NCBI GenBank assembly: GCA_019720755.1
Contig: CP081303.1
Span: 3,269,501 to 3,333,500, forward strand
Reading direction: 5' to 3'
Length of the DNA stretch: 64,000 nt
DNA from: Prolixibacteraceae bacterium
GTDB lineage: Bacteria > Bacteroidota > Bacteroidia > Bacteroidales > Prolixibacteraceae
Shown: positions 19,639 to 28,934 of the stretch, one piece after another
Layout of the letters: each line of letters opens with the position of its first letter
Position numbering within the stretch: position 1 is the stretch's first letter
Program-made: the position numbers and the translations under genes
Notes under the pieces: generated by a model
Told to the model about the DNA's origin: nothing
Databases searched by the model: none
The model's input: the letters and a program-made list of their open reading frames with translations, nothing else

Positions 19639-20270
19639 CTCCTCCCCTTATTTAATCAAAGCAATTTTTATATATAGATGTTTTTGTCTTGTTAAAACTA
19701 TAACGTTTTATTTATTATGAGTAAAATACTCATCACCCCTCTATTTTTGATAGTATGTCCCTCAATAGACTGTGTTTTCAGAAGATAAACTTTTATATAT
19801 GGGGTTTATGTGTTTAAAACCTATGTTTAGTTGTATTTGCATGTCGAATAATAGGGGTGTTTATTCTAAATAGTGCAATTGTGCTTATTTAACAAAGATG
19901 ATGTATTATAATAGATAATGAGAGTGTATTAACACACAATTAACTTATAGACATGTTAGTGAAGGTATAAGTATCTGGATACTAATTGCATAACAGAAAT
20001 TAATAAAACTTACAATGTATTACATTATTGGTTGGATACTTATGAAATGAAAGAAAAATCAATGATAAGCTTATAGATTGATTTTCATCTCTACTTGTAG
20101 ACATATATATTTGTCAATGAATAATAGTTGTAATATGGTAAAGTGTCGTCTCATTTTATTAGAATCAATGAAATGATGATATGTTTCTTTTTTAATTACT
20201 GACTCATACATTAGACAGCCCAAATTACATAAGACTTTATTCAGAAGAACAAAAATCAAATATTAAGTCT
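19639..20270. other. Long non-coding leader region upstream of SusC/SusD pair 2
   Basis: About 630 bp without a credible gene. It contains several dyads: ATGAGTA/TACTCAT at 19717-19733, AGTATC/GATACT near 19967-19980, and a nested hairpin at 20055-20085 whose 9-bp outer stem encloses the palindrome ATAAGCTTAT. No ECF sigma/anti-sigma pair or hybrid two-component regulator is found beside this SusC/SusD pair, so control may lie in this leader or in trans. No confident promoter was identified. Confidence 0.45.
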
Positions 20271-23200
20271 ATGAGAAAACAAATGTTAATTTTAGCCTTC
20301 TTGGTTATGATTAGTATACCGTCTGTGTTTGCACAGACTCGTGTCGTAACAGGTAATGTTACTTCCGTATCTGATCAGCAATCAATACCAGGTGCCTCTG
20401 TGGTTGTAACTTCTACTACTTTGGGAACAGTAACTGATTTTGATGGAAACTTTTCACTTAAGGTTCCTTCTGATGCAAAGACGTTAACTATAAGTTTCAT
20501 GGGAATGAAATCTCAAGTAGTTACACTGACCCAACAAACTTCCTATAACGTAGCACTTGAATTAGATAATGTAGCAATGGATGAGGTTGTTGTTACTGCG
20601 CTTGGTATTTCACGTGATAAAAAAGCTTTAGGTTACTCTGTACAGAATGTTGGTGGTGATGAATTAAACCAAACGAAACAAAGTAATGTTGTTTCTGCTC
20701 TTTCAGGTAAAGTTTCAGGGGTTCAGGTGTCTGGTTCTTCAGGAACAATGGGTGGTTCTAGTCGTATCCTAATTCGTGGAGCAAGTTCTATTACAGGAAA
20801 CAACCAACCACTATTTGTTGTTGATGGTGTCCCTATTGATAACTCTGATTTCAATGGTTCTGAAGCAGCTCGTGGAGCCGGTGGTTATGATTATGGTAAT
20901 ATGGCTCAAGATATTAACCCTGAGGATATCGAAACGATGTCTGTTTTGAAAGGACCTTCTGCAGCTGCTTTATATGGTTCTCGTGCTGCAAACGGGGTTA
21001 TCATGATAACAACAAAAAAAGGATCTAAAGGGAATAAAGGTATCGGTGTAAGTGTTAATACTGGTATTACTATAGAGAAAGTAAATCGTCTTCCTAATTA
21101 CCAAACATCTTATGGTGGAGGATTTGGAGATTTTGATAAAGTAACTTTTAATGGACAAACATATGATGCTGTAAGTTACAATATCGATGAAAGTTGGGGG
21201 CCTAAATATGATCCAAACAAACAAGTTCTGCATTGGGATGCGTATAATGCAAATGATCTAACTACCTATTTGAAGACTCGTCCATGGGTAACTCCAGAGC
21301 ATGATGTAGAAGATTTCTTTGAAACAGGAGTTACGTATAATAACTCTGTATCTCTTTCTGGGGCTGATGAAAAAGGTTCTTTTAGAATGTCAATTTCTAG
21401 TGTGAATAGCGATGGATATATGCCAAATTCAAACCTTGATAAGTATACTATCGGTTTCAATGGATCACGTAAATTGACAGATAAATTGACTGTAAATGCA
21501 GGTATTTCATATGTAAATACTTCAGCAATTGGACGTCCTGAAACGGGGTATGGCGATAACAATGTGATGGTGAAGTTTACCCAGTGGGGACAACGTCAGT
21601 TGGATATGGAGCATTTGAAAAACTATAAGAATGCTGATGGTACTCAAAATTCATGGAACAGATCCTCAGCTTATGATGGTACACCAGCATATTCAAATAA
21701 CCCATATTGGACACGTTATGAAAACTTTACTGAAGACGAGAGAAATCGATACATCGGAAATATTGGGTTGACTTATGATATTGCTACTGGGTTGAAAGCT
21801 AGTATGAAAGCATATCATGATTCATATACTTTCCGTAACAGCCAACGTTCAGCAATTGGTTCTCAAGAGACATCGGGTTATTCTGAGCAGGTTCGTCAAT
21901 CTAACGAGAACAACTATGAGGCGATGGTAAACTATAATAAGCAGATAAACGACGATTTTAGTATTACAGCCATGGCAGGTGGTAATATTCGTCAGAACGA
22001 TTATTATTCAAACTACGCGTCTACTCAGGGAGGTTTGGTTCTTCCAGACCTTTATACAACAACAAACTCACAAGATCCTTCTTATGTGTCGGATTACGAA
22101 GAGCATAAGTTGGTATATAGTGTATATGGAAACTTTAGTGTTGGATATAAGAATACTTACTATTTTGATGCTACTTTCCGTAATGATTGGTCTTCTTCAC
22201 TTCCTGAAGCACATCGTTCATTCTTCTACCCATCATTTACTGGTAGTGTTGTATTGTCAGAATTGGATGCATTGAAGGATATAAGTTGGTTATCTTTCGG
22301 TAAAGTACGTGCAGGATGGGCAATGGTAGGTAATGATACCGATCCTTATTCATTGAAGGAGACGTATACAAACTATCAGCCAAACTTTGATGGAACACCA
22401 CGTTATAGTACACCAAATACACTTCCAAACAATAACCTTAAGCCAGAGACTACTTATTCATGGGAGCTTGGTGGTGAATTTAAGTTCTTAAATAACCGTT
22501 TGGGGTTAGATCTTACATACTATTCAAACAGAACAGAGGATCTTATTACGAATGTTGCACTTAGTGGAGCTACGGGATATATGTACCAGACGATGAATGC
22601 TGGTGTGATGACAAATAAAGGGGTTGAGTTGATGCTTTCAGGTACTCCAATTCAAACACGTGACTTTGCATGGGATATTTCATTAAACTTTGCAAAGAAC
22701 GAAAACAAATTGGTTGAGTTAACCGATGGTATTGACAACTACCAAATGGCTCGTGCTCCTTTTAATGTTACAGTGAACGCATTCGTTGGAGAGTCTTATG
22801 GTGCTATCATGGGATACAACTATGTATATGATGATAATGGAAACAAAGTAGTTGGAGAGAATGGACGTTACCTACGTTCTCAATCACCAGAAGTTCTTGG
22901 GACTATTCTTCCTGACTATAATATGGGATTGAATAACTCATTCACATATAAGAATTTCACTTTGACTGCTTTAATTGATATCCAGCATGGTGGAAACTAC
23001 TTCTCTACATCGAACATGTGGGGTATGTATTCAGGTATGCTAGAAGGTTCTGTTCATCAAGATGGTGTTGATATTCGTGAGAATGGTATTGTAGTAGATG
23101 GGGTATATGGTAAGTTAGATTCAAAAGGAAATGTTGTTTATCTTGATGGAGATGGTAATAGTTCTTCTTCTGCTGTAAAAAATGAGACGAATATTTCAGG

Positions 23201-23495
23201 TCAACGTTATTCTGCTGATCATTATTCTGGTCCAGATGCACAGAATGTATTTGATGCCTCTTATATCAAATTACGTGAAGTAACTTTCGGATATACTTTC
23301 CCTAATAAGATGACAGGTCCCATCCGTAACCTAAACATTTCACTTTATGGACGTAACCTAGCTGTATGGGGATTGGATAATCCTGATTTCGACCCTGAGT
23401 CAGCAGTGACTTCATCAGGTAATGTTCAAGGAATCGAAGGTGGTGCATTGCCAGCGACAGCTAATTATGGTATCAACTTGAAATTTAGCTTCTAA
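20271..23495 (+). CDS. SusC/RagA-family TonB-linked outer-membrane transporter (pair 2)
   Basis: The signal peptide (MRKQMLILAFLVMISIPSVFAQ) is followed by the carboxypeptidase-regulatory-like domain (GASVVVTSTTLGTVTDFDGNF), the DEVVVTALG TonB-box region, a plug (ALSGKVSGVQVSGSSG, ILIRGASSITGNNQPLFVVD, VLKGPSAAALYGSRAANGVI) and a beta barrel ending in YGINLKFSF. Its 1074 residues are typical. The plug wording (VTALGISRDKKALGYSVQNV) marks the subfamily usually partnered with SusD-like lipoproteins of the kind found next to it. The gene uses C-ending codons such as AAC and TTC more than its neighbours, which by inference suggests high expression. The substrate is not determinable; peptide uptake (RagAB-like) is a reasonable guess from context. 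Confidence 0.93.
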   Translation: MRKQMLILAFLVMISIPSVFAQTRVVTGNVTSVSDQQSIPGASVVVTSTTLGTVTDFDGNFSLKVPSDAKTLTISFMGMKSQVVTLTQQTSYNVALELDNVAMDEVVVTALGISRDKKALGYSVQNVGGDELNQTKQSNVVSALSGKVSGVQVSGSSGTMGGSSRILIRGASSITGNNQPLFVVDGVPIDNSDFNGSEAARGAGGYDYGNMAQDINPEDIETMSVLKGPSAAALYGSRAANGVIMITTKKGSKGNKGIGVSVNTGITIEKVNRLPNYQTSYGGGFGDFDKVTFNGQTYDAVSYNIDESWGPKYDPNKQVLHWDAYNANDLTTYLKTRPWVTPEHDVEDFFETGVTYNNSVSLSGADEKGSFRMSISSVNSDGYMPNSNLDKYTIGFNGSRKLTDKLTVNAGISYVNTSAIGRPETGYGDNNVMVKFTQWGQRQLDMEHLKNYKNADGTQNSWNRSSAYDGTPAYSNNPYWTRYENFTEDERNRYIGNIGLTYDIATGLKASMKAYHDSYTFRNSQRSAIGSQETSGYSEQVRQSNENNYEAMVNYNKQINDDFSITAMAGGNIRQNDYYSNYASTQGGLVLPDLYTTTNSQDPSYVSDYEEHKLVYSVYGNFSVGYKNTYYFDATFRNDWSSSLPEAHRSFFYPSFTGSVVLSELDALKDISWLSFGKVRAGWAMVGNDTDPYSLKETYTNYQPNFDGTPRYSTPNTLPNNNLKPETTYSWELGGEFKFLNNRLGLDLTYYSNRTEDLITNVALSGATGYMYQTMNAGVMTNKGVELMLSGTPIQTRDFAWDISLNFAKNENKLVELTDGIDNYQMARAPFNVTVNAFVGESYGAIMGYNYVYDDNGNKVVGENGRYLRSQSPEVLGTILPDYNMGLNNSFTYKNFTLTALIDIQHGGNYFSTSNMWGMYSGMLEGSVHQDGVDIRENGIVVDGVYGKLDSKGNVVYLDGDGNSSSSAVKNETNISGQRYSADHYSGPDAQNVFDASYIKLREVTFGYTFPNKMTGPIRNLNISLYGRNLAVWGLDNPDFDPESAVTSSGNVQGIEGGALPATANYGINLKFSF

Positions 23496-23539
23496 TAGTA
23501 TTTAAAATATTAGCAAGTCAAAATTAAAAACATTGAAGA

Positions 23540-25186
23540 ATGATTAGAACAATTAAATATACAGCGATTGCGTCCTTGCTATTTTTTGCAAGTTGTTCGG
23601 AGAAGCTGACAGAAACAAATGAGAACCCTAATGCTCCTACTACGGTTCCAACCCCAAGTTTACTTATTAATGCACAATACCGTTTGGTAGATGACATTAG
23701 AGATGAGTGGTATTCAGGACGTCAAGCTTTGCTTTGGTCTCAATACTGGTCACAAGCAAACTATACAGAGGAAGATCGTTACCAATATCGTGAGAACTCT
23801 AATGCAAGTTCATTCAAAGTAATCTATTCTGATCTGATGGATTTGAAAACGATTATTGAGTTGAACACAGATCCTGCTACTAAAGATAAAATGTCTGCTT
23901 ATGGTAACAATGACAACCAGATTGCTGTAGCACGTATCTTGAAGTCATGGACTTTTATGTTGTTAACCGAGACTTATGGTCCAATTCCATATGAGTCACA
24001 TGGATCTAATGATCCGACTTTCCAGGCACTTCAAGCAAAAGAGGGAATTGTTAACCCTGTATATGCAGACCCTAAAGATATATATGTAGATATCTTGAAA
24101 GAGTTGCGTGAATCGGCTGATATGATTAAAGAATCTGAAGTTGCATTTACTGAAGGGGATAATATCTACCAAGGAGATGCTTCTAAATGGAAAAAATTAG
24201 CCAACTCTCTTATTTTAAGAGGAGCGATGCGTATTCGTGATGCGGCACCTGATATTGCTGAGGCAGCAATCCTTGCTGCAAAAGATGGATTTATGACAAG
24301 TGATGCAGATAATGCACTTTTCCATAATGAGTCTACTGCTGCAAATGCGTCACCATTCTATAAAGCATATGCTGTAAATAATCGTACTGACTTTACTATG
24401 GCAAAACCTTTTATGGATCTTCTTAGAGGAGATACTGGACCATTCGCTGGTACTGTAGATCCACGTATCTACTACTTTGCTGCACCTCTAGATGCTACAG
24501 CTACAGCTGCTGCTGGGCCTGCAATTTCTAAAGGGGATTACCTTCCAAAGGCAACTGATGTTTTAGGAGCAGGGACTTATAGTGTTGATAACTATATTGG
24601 TATGCCTTACGGTTTGGAGAGTGAATATACTTCAAAGATTGGAGCAACTAAAGTTTCTCTTCCAAATGCACCAATGCAAGCAACTTTTGGAAACCCATTT
24701 ATGGATTATGCAGAGGTATGCTTCTTACTTTCGGAGTATAATGGATGGAGTCAACCTGAGTATGTTGAAGGTGTAAAGGCTTCAATGCGTCGTTGGGGAG
24801 TGCAAGAGACTGCTATCAATAGCTATGTTGCTACGCTTCCTGCTGCGAATGAAGAGAATGTACTTACACAAAAGTACATTGCACTATATATGCAACCATA
24901 TAATGCATGGGCAGAGTATCGTAGAACTGGTTTTCCTAAAACAATGGTTCTTCCTGGAGAAGTGAGTTTTGTGGATACTGAGGGCATTATTAGTGCCGAT
25001 AATATTGGAAAATCATACTATTTCGAATCTCTTGTTTCAGATGTAGAGGATGATCTTCCTGCTCGTGTTAAATTTGCTAACGACGAGCCTCTTCTTAATC
25101 CTTCAGGTTATAACTCTGGAGTAGAAGAGTTAGGTGGTGAAGGGTCAGATAAGATGAGCACCAAGTTATGGTGGGACCTTAACTAG
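23540..25186 (+). CDS. SusD-like nutrient-binding lipoprotein (SusD-like_2 type, pair 2)
   Basis: A lipoprotein signal ends at Cys19 (LLFFASC). The N-terminal ENPNAPTTVPTPSLLINA and the WSQYWSQANYTEEDRYQYR segment are characteristic of the SusD-like_2 branch rather than classical SusD. The central region has LANSLILRGAMRIRDAAPDIA, and the C-terminus KYIALYMQPYNAWAEYRRTGFP corresponds to the conserved late helix. At 548 residues it is normal. It lies 44 nt downstream of its SusC partner and the two should form one surface transporter. A terminator follows. Confidence 0.9.
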   Translation: MIRTIKYTAIASLLFFASCSEKLTETNENPNAPTTVPTPSLLINAQYRLVDDIRDEWYSGRQALLWSQYWSQANYTEEDRYQYRENSNASSFKVIYSDLMDLKTIIELNTDPATKDKMSAYGNNDNQIAVARILKSWTFMLLTETYGPIPYESHGSNDPTFQALQAKEGIVNPVYADPKDIYVDILKELRESADMIKESEVAFTEGDNIYQGDASKWKKLANSLILRGAMRIRDAAPDIAEAAILAAKDGFMTSDADNALFHNESTAANASPFYKAYAVNNRTDFTMAKPFMDLLRGDTGPFAGTVDPRIYYFAAPLDATATAAAGPAISKGDYLPKATDVLGAGTYSVDNYIGMPYGLESEYTSKIGATKVSLPNAPMQATFGNPFMDYAEVCFLLSEYNGWSQPEYVEGVKASMRRWGVQETAINSYVATLPAANEENVLTQKYIALYMQPYNAWAEYRRTGFPKTMVLPGEVSFVDTEGIISADNIGKSYYFESLVSDVEDDLPARVKFANDEPLLNPSGYNSGVEELGGEGSDKMSTKLWWDLN

Positions 25187-25213
25187 TTTATTTTCATAGA
25201 TTACATATTTTTG

Positions 25214-25245
25214 AGAGAACATCGTTATGATGTTCTCTTTTTTTT
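25214..25245 (+). terminator. Rho-independent terminator after SusC/SusD pair 2
   Basis: AGAGAACATC (25214-25223) pairs perfectly with GATGTTCTCT (25229-25238) around a 5-nt loop and is followed by a run of T. Confidence 0.85.
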
Positions 25246-25437
25246 AAATTTCTCAAATGGGAAATATTGTTCCGTATATGTTCTATTCCTAATTATCTTC
25301 TATTTTTACCCTATAAAATATATACAATGTTTGTTATGTTGTTGATAATCAATATAGGCATGTGATACTATAATCTTGATCTTTGATAAAAAATTACTAA
25401 TTTTATTTCATATCATTTAAGTCAATTATAGAAAATT

Positions 25438-26640
25438 ATGAAAAGATATCTCTCTCTATTACTTGTTATCTCAAGTATGGTTTCATTTACTAGTTGTGAT
25501 TCTTACAACAAGTTTCCTGAAAAATATCGTACTACTTTAGATAAAGCTATTTCTGCATCAGGAAATAATAAGACTGAAATTCAAAAAGCATTAAAAGCAG
25601 TTCCTGATAACCAAAGTGAAGCCATGGCGTATTTGGTTTCTTATATGCCACAAATGGATTTAGATAATATTAAAGCGGACTATCTACTTAAAAATGTTGA
25701 TTTGGCTTATCAGTCTAAAAATAAATATAGTTGGTCTAAAGAGATCCCTGATTCTATTTTCTTTAATGATGTTGTTCCTTATGCTTCTATCAATGAACAT
25801 AGAGACGATTGGCGAAAGGACTTTATGGATCGTTTCTCTAAATATGTAACTCCCTCGATGACAATGAAAGAGGCAATTTATGCTGTGAACAAAAATGCCA
25901 AAGCTGAACTAGGAGTTGAATATAATACGAATAGATGGAAACCGGATCAAAGTCCTTATGAATCAATGCAGCAAAGTCGTGCCACTTGTACGGGTTTAAC
26001 TATTTTATTGGTTGATGCTTTTCGTTCAGTTGGTATTCCAGCGAGATTTTCTGGAACATATAATTGGTTTGATGATCGTGGAAATCACAGTTGGGTTGAA
26101 GTATGGATGGATGGACGTTGGTACTTTACCGAATATTATTTTGATGATCTTGATAAAGGTTGGTTCCTATCCGACGCAGGAAAGGCAAACCCAAATGAAT
26201 ACAATCATGCTATTTTTGCGACCTCATGGAAGCCTCGTAAAGATCATTTTCCTGCTGTGTGGGATGAGAATATTAAATGGATCCATGCAGAAAATGTAAC
26301 TGAACGTTATATTGAAGTATATCAAAAATCTATTGATGGTCAGCCACTAAAAGAAGGTGAAGTTATGTTACGAGTTGTATTGCTAAAAGCAATGGCATGT
26401 TCAGATCAGAGTGATGCACGTGTTTCAAGGCAAATTAATCTATATCACAAAGGAAAAATCATAAACTCAGGTCAGTCTCCTGATTCATATGATGACTTGA
26501 ATAACTTTTTGAAGTTTAAAGTTAAAGCGGGACAGACTTATAATTTTTCTTTCCCAGGAGTTAATGGAGAGCCTAAAACATTTAAATATATTACGACAAA
26601 CGATAAAGACCAAATGGTTAGACTTTATCAATCTAAATAG
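25438..26640 (+). CDS. Transglutaminase-like domain lipoprotein
   Basis: The lipobox (SFTSC, Cys20) marks an exported lipoprotein. Residues about 140-240 form a transglutaminase-like (papain-fold) core: the nucleophile Cys184 in RATCTGLTILLVDAFRSVGIPAR, His217 in GNHSWVEVW, and an acidic residue around Asp225. The N-terminal 130 residues are helical and unassigned; the C-terminal 100 residues look like a beta domain (VNGEPKTFKYITTNDKDQMVRLY). Such proteins in Bacteroidota are thought to act as cysteine peptidases or amidases rather than cross-linkers. It follows the metalloprotease/SusCD region on the same strand, with its own 250-bp upstream gap, so its place in a peptide-use pathway is inference. 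Confidence 0.82.
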   Translation: MKRYLSLLLVISSMVSFTSCDSYNKFPEKYRTTLDKAISASGNNKTEIQKALKAVPDNQSEAMAYLVSYMPQMDLDNIKADYLLKNVDLAYQSKNKYSWSKEIPDSIFFNDVVPYASINEHRDDWRKDFMDRFSKYVTPSMTMKEAIYAVNKNAKAELGVEYNTNRWKPDQSPYESMQQSRATCTGLTILLVDAFRSVGIPARFSGTYNWFDDRGNHSWVEVWMDGRWYFTEYYFDDLDKGWFLSDAGKANPNEYNHAIFATSWKPRKDHFPAVWDENIKWIHAENVTERYIEVYQKSIDGQPLKEGEVMLRVVLLKAMACSDQSDARVSRQINLYHKGKIINSGQSPDSYDDLNNFLKFKVKAGQTYNFSFPGVNGEPKTFKYITTNDKDQMVRLYQSK

Positions 26641-26658
26641 TTTTTCTTATATATATAG

Positions 26659-26690
26659 GAATGGGTTATAGTATATACTATAACCCATTC
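26659..26690. terminator. Bidirectional terminator between convergent genes
   Basis: A perfect 32-nt palindrome (16-bp half-sites GAATGGGTTATAGTAT and its complement) lies between the transglutaminase-like gene and the convergent M20 amidohydrolase gene. It can serve both strands. Confidence 0.8.
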
Positions 26691-26713
26691 TTATTTTGAA
26701 CAATAATTAAAAG

Positions 26714-27910
26714 TTACTCATTAATAAATCGTATAGCTAAATATGCTAAGTTAGCCATCGATGTTTTGAGGGCATTCTCGTCAATATCAAACTTCGGTGT
26801 GTGCAATCCACCTTTTGGTTCTTCTCCTTTTGCTCTTACACCAAATCTCATAAAACATACAGGATAAGAAAGAGAGTAATATGCAAAGTCTTCACATGTC
26901 ATTCTGAGATCCATCTCTTCCACATTAACTTCTCCAAGAAGTTCTGTTGCATATTGCTTGGCTCTTTGTGTAACCTTTTCGTCATTATGAAGAACAGGAT
27001 ATCCATGTTTAATGTCCATCTCAATTTTAGCTCCCATCGAAGAAGCAACACCATTACCAATCTCTACCATTCTTCTTTTTGCTTCCGCTCTCCATGTCTC
27101 ATCCATAGTCCTAAATGTACCAGCAACTGTTACTTCATTAGGAATAATATTTGTAGCACCATCTGCAATCACTTTCCCAAATGATAAAACTGTTGGAATA
27201 GTAGCAGGGGCATTTCTACTTACAATTTGTTGTAGTGAAGTGATAACATGAGCAGTTGTAAGTACTGTGTCTGTTATCTTATGTGGTAGTGCACCGTGTC
27301 CACCTTTTCCTTTTACTTTAAAATGGATTTCATCTCCTGAAGCCATATACATCCCCGAACGGAACCCGACATGGCCTACTTCCATCTCAGGAAGCACATG
27401 TTGACCTAGAATAATATCTGGACTGAATTTTTGTAATACACCTTCTTCTAATAGTAACTTTGCTCCCCCAGGGTGTTCTTCTTCTCCCGGTTGAAAAATC
27501 AATACAATTGTCCCTGAGAAAGAGTCTTCTAATTGCTTAATAATTTTTGCTGCACCAAGAAGTGAAGCGGTATGTACATCGTGTCCACAAGCATGCATTA
27601 CCCCATCGTTAATAGAACAGTATGAAGAGCTATTCGATTCCTGAATAGGCAATGCATCCATATCAGCACGTAAAGCAACTGTTTTTCCTTTACCAGGTAC
27701 TTTCCCTGTAATATGTCCCACAACTCCTGTTTTTACATGACCACTTGTAAAAGAAATATTTAATTCATTTAACTTGTCTTGTACAAATTGTGCTGTTTTA
27801 TGCTCTTCAAAAGAGAGTTCTGGGTTTTTATGTATGTGACGACGGATCTCTCTTACTTCGTCAAAATATTCTAAAGCATACGCTTTTATCTGATGATTAA
27901 GGTCTTGCAT
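26714..27910 (-). CDS. M20-family amidohydrolase (N-acyl amino acid / peptide deacylase type)
   Basis: Members hydrolyse N-acyl or aminoacyl amides with a metal centre (hippurate hydrolase, N-acetyl amino acid deacetylases, IAA-amide hydrolases). Metal and catalytic residues are visible: Cys108 and His110 in MHACGHDVHTA, Glu143/Glu144 in FQPGEEEHPGGAK, His171 in LGQHVLPEMEVG, and the C-terminal EDFAYY with a late His in GGLHTPKFD. The dimerisation insert lies at about 185-295. No signal peptide is present, so it is cytoplasmic. It converges on the peptide-uptake region, consistent with end-stage amide hydrolysis, but the substrate is not defined. Confidence 0.9.
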   Translation of the reverse strand: MQDLNHQIKAYALEYFDEVREIRRHIHKNPELSFEEHKTAQFVQDKLNELNISFTSGHVKTGVVGHITGKVPGKGKTVALRADMDALPIQESNSSSYCSINDGVMHACGHDVHTASLLGAAKIIKQLEDSFSGTIVLIFQPGEEEHPGGAKLLLEEGVLQKFSPDIILGQHVLPEMEVGHVGFRSGMYMASGDEIHFKVKGKGGHGALPHKITDTVLTTAHVITSLQQIVSRNAPATIPTVLSFGKVIADGATNIIPNEVTVAGTFRTMDETWRAEAKRRMVEIGNGVASSMGAKIEMDIKHGYPVLHNDEKVTQRAKQYATELLGEVNVEEMDLRMTCEDFAYYSLSYPVCFMRFGVRAKGEEPKGGLHTPKFDIDENALKTSMANLAYLAIRFINE

Positions 27911-27924
27911 ATTTGGGTTTTTTA

Positions 27925-28293
27925 CTATTTACCAAAGAACATTTTTACGCCAACAATGACTAGGTATATAGCAAATACTTTCTTTAGTGTTTTGTCGGGA
28001 AGTGATACGCTAAATTTGGCACCAATCCATGCTCCAAGGACAAAGACTATCATAATAATGAAGGCATATTTCCAGTTGATAAAGCCTTGTTTATGATAGG
28101 TCATTGCTGCTAATATACCTGTAGGTGGTAGTAGTATTGCGATGCTTGTCCCTTGTGCCATATGTTGTGACATACCAAAGAACATGGCTAAAGCTGGGAT
28201 TAAAACAATTCCTCCTCCAACACCTAATGCACCACCAACGATACCTGCTATTAATCCAATAATTCCTAGTTGTAAAATTTCATTTATTCCCAT
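27925..28293 (-). CDS. Half-length TauE/SafE-family membrane protein
   Basis: TauE/SafE proteins are permeases for sulfite, sulfoacetate and related organic anions; full-length members have about 250 residues and two homologous halves. This one has 122 residues and holds a single half: a first helix with GIVGGALGVGGGIVLIPAL, then GTSIAILLPPTGILAAMTYHKQGFINW, and two more helices ending IVGVKMFFG. No second half is found next to it, so it probably acts as a dimer, like other single-repeat members. The gap to the M20 gene downstream is only 14 nt, suggesting co-transcription. Substrate unknown. Confidence 0.8.
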   Translation of the reverse strand: MGINEILQLGIIGLIAGIVGGALGVGGGIVLIPALAMFFGMSQHMAQGTSIAILLPPTGILAAMTYHKQGFINWKYAFIIMIVFVLGAWIGAKFSVSLPDKTLKKVFAIYLVIVGVKMFFGK

Positions 28294-28418
28294 AGTTCAA
28301 GCAATTTTCTCTTATTATATAGGATGTAAAAGTAATAAATTACTAGCGTATTAATATTTGTAAATTATTGACAACATGTAGTTATAGACTAATTTAGATT
28401 GAATCCATAATCTTCAAT

Positions 28419-28802
28419 CTATTGCATTCTAAAATTAGGATCTTTAAAAGCAGAGATTCGATGTTGAAATACTTTGGCAATGTTGTTCGCCTTCATTAAT
28501 GCAAAATTCGCAACCTCTCCATGAAAGTTCTCATGTATTGTTTGGGTGAAGAGAAGGAGCCATCTTTCAAAATGTGTCTCTTCTAGATTAAGAGGGATAT
28601 GTTTACTCAATGGGTTGCCATAGTAATTGTTTTGTTCGAGTAGCATAGATCCCCAAAACCTGTACATCTTTTCTAAATGGTGATCCCAATTACCTGCTAT
28701 TACTTTATCAAAAATTGGCGATAAGATTGGATCTTTCGATACTTTATCATAAAAGATGTCTACCATCTTTTTAATGTCCTCAATGTTTGTAATATCATTC
28801 AT
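28419..28802 (-). CDS. Group III truncated hemoglobin
   Basis: A small haem protein of 127 residues. The proximal His77 lies in NLEETHFERWLLLF, and the N-terminal helix (IKKMVDIFYDKVSKDPILSPIF) and the FWGSMLL segment match the group III (trHbP) globins. It lacks the glycine motifs of group I. Group III globins are widespread but their role is uncertain; oxygen, nitric oxide or peroxide chemistry has been suggested. It lies between purB and the TauE half-protein with its own 5' region, so no operon partner is indicated. Confidence 0.88.
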   Translation of the reverse strand: MNDITNIEDIKKMVDIFYDKVSKDPILSPIFDKVIAGNWDHHLEKMYRFWGSMLLEQNNYYGNPLSKHIPLNLEETHFERWLLLFTQTIHENFHGEVANFALMKANNIAKVFQHRISAFKDPNFRMQ

Positions 28803-28878
28803 ATTAACCTCCTTATTTTGAGGTTAAAGATACAAATAAAGATCTGTTTGTCTTATATTGTAAATGTTATTAAAACAA

Positions 28879-28912
28879 AACGAGCATATAGACTAAATAC
28901 TATATGCTCGTT
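28879..28912 (-). terminator. Terminator downstream of purB
   Basis: A 13-bp perfect stem (28879-28891 with 28900-28912) closes an 8-nt loop; on the minus strand it runs into T-rich sequence. It sits 22 nt beyond the purB stop. Confidence 0.75.
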
Positions 28913-28934
28913 CTTTTACTTTAATGAAATGTCT

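Noticed and set aside
20071-20259. 62-codon minus-strand ORF upstream of SusC pair 2
   Set aside because: It lies in an AT-rich leader with dyads, has low-complexity wording and no family features.
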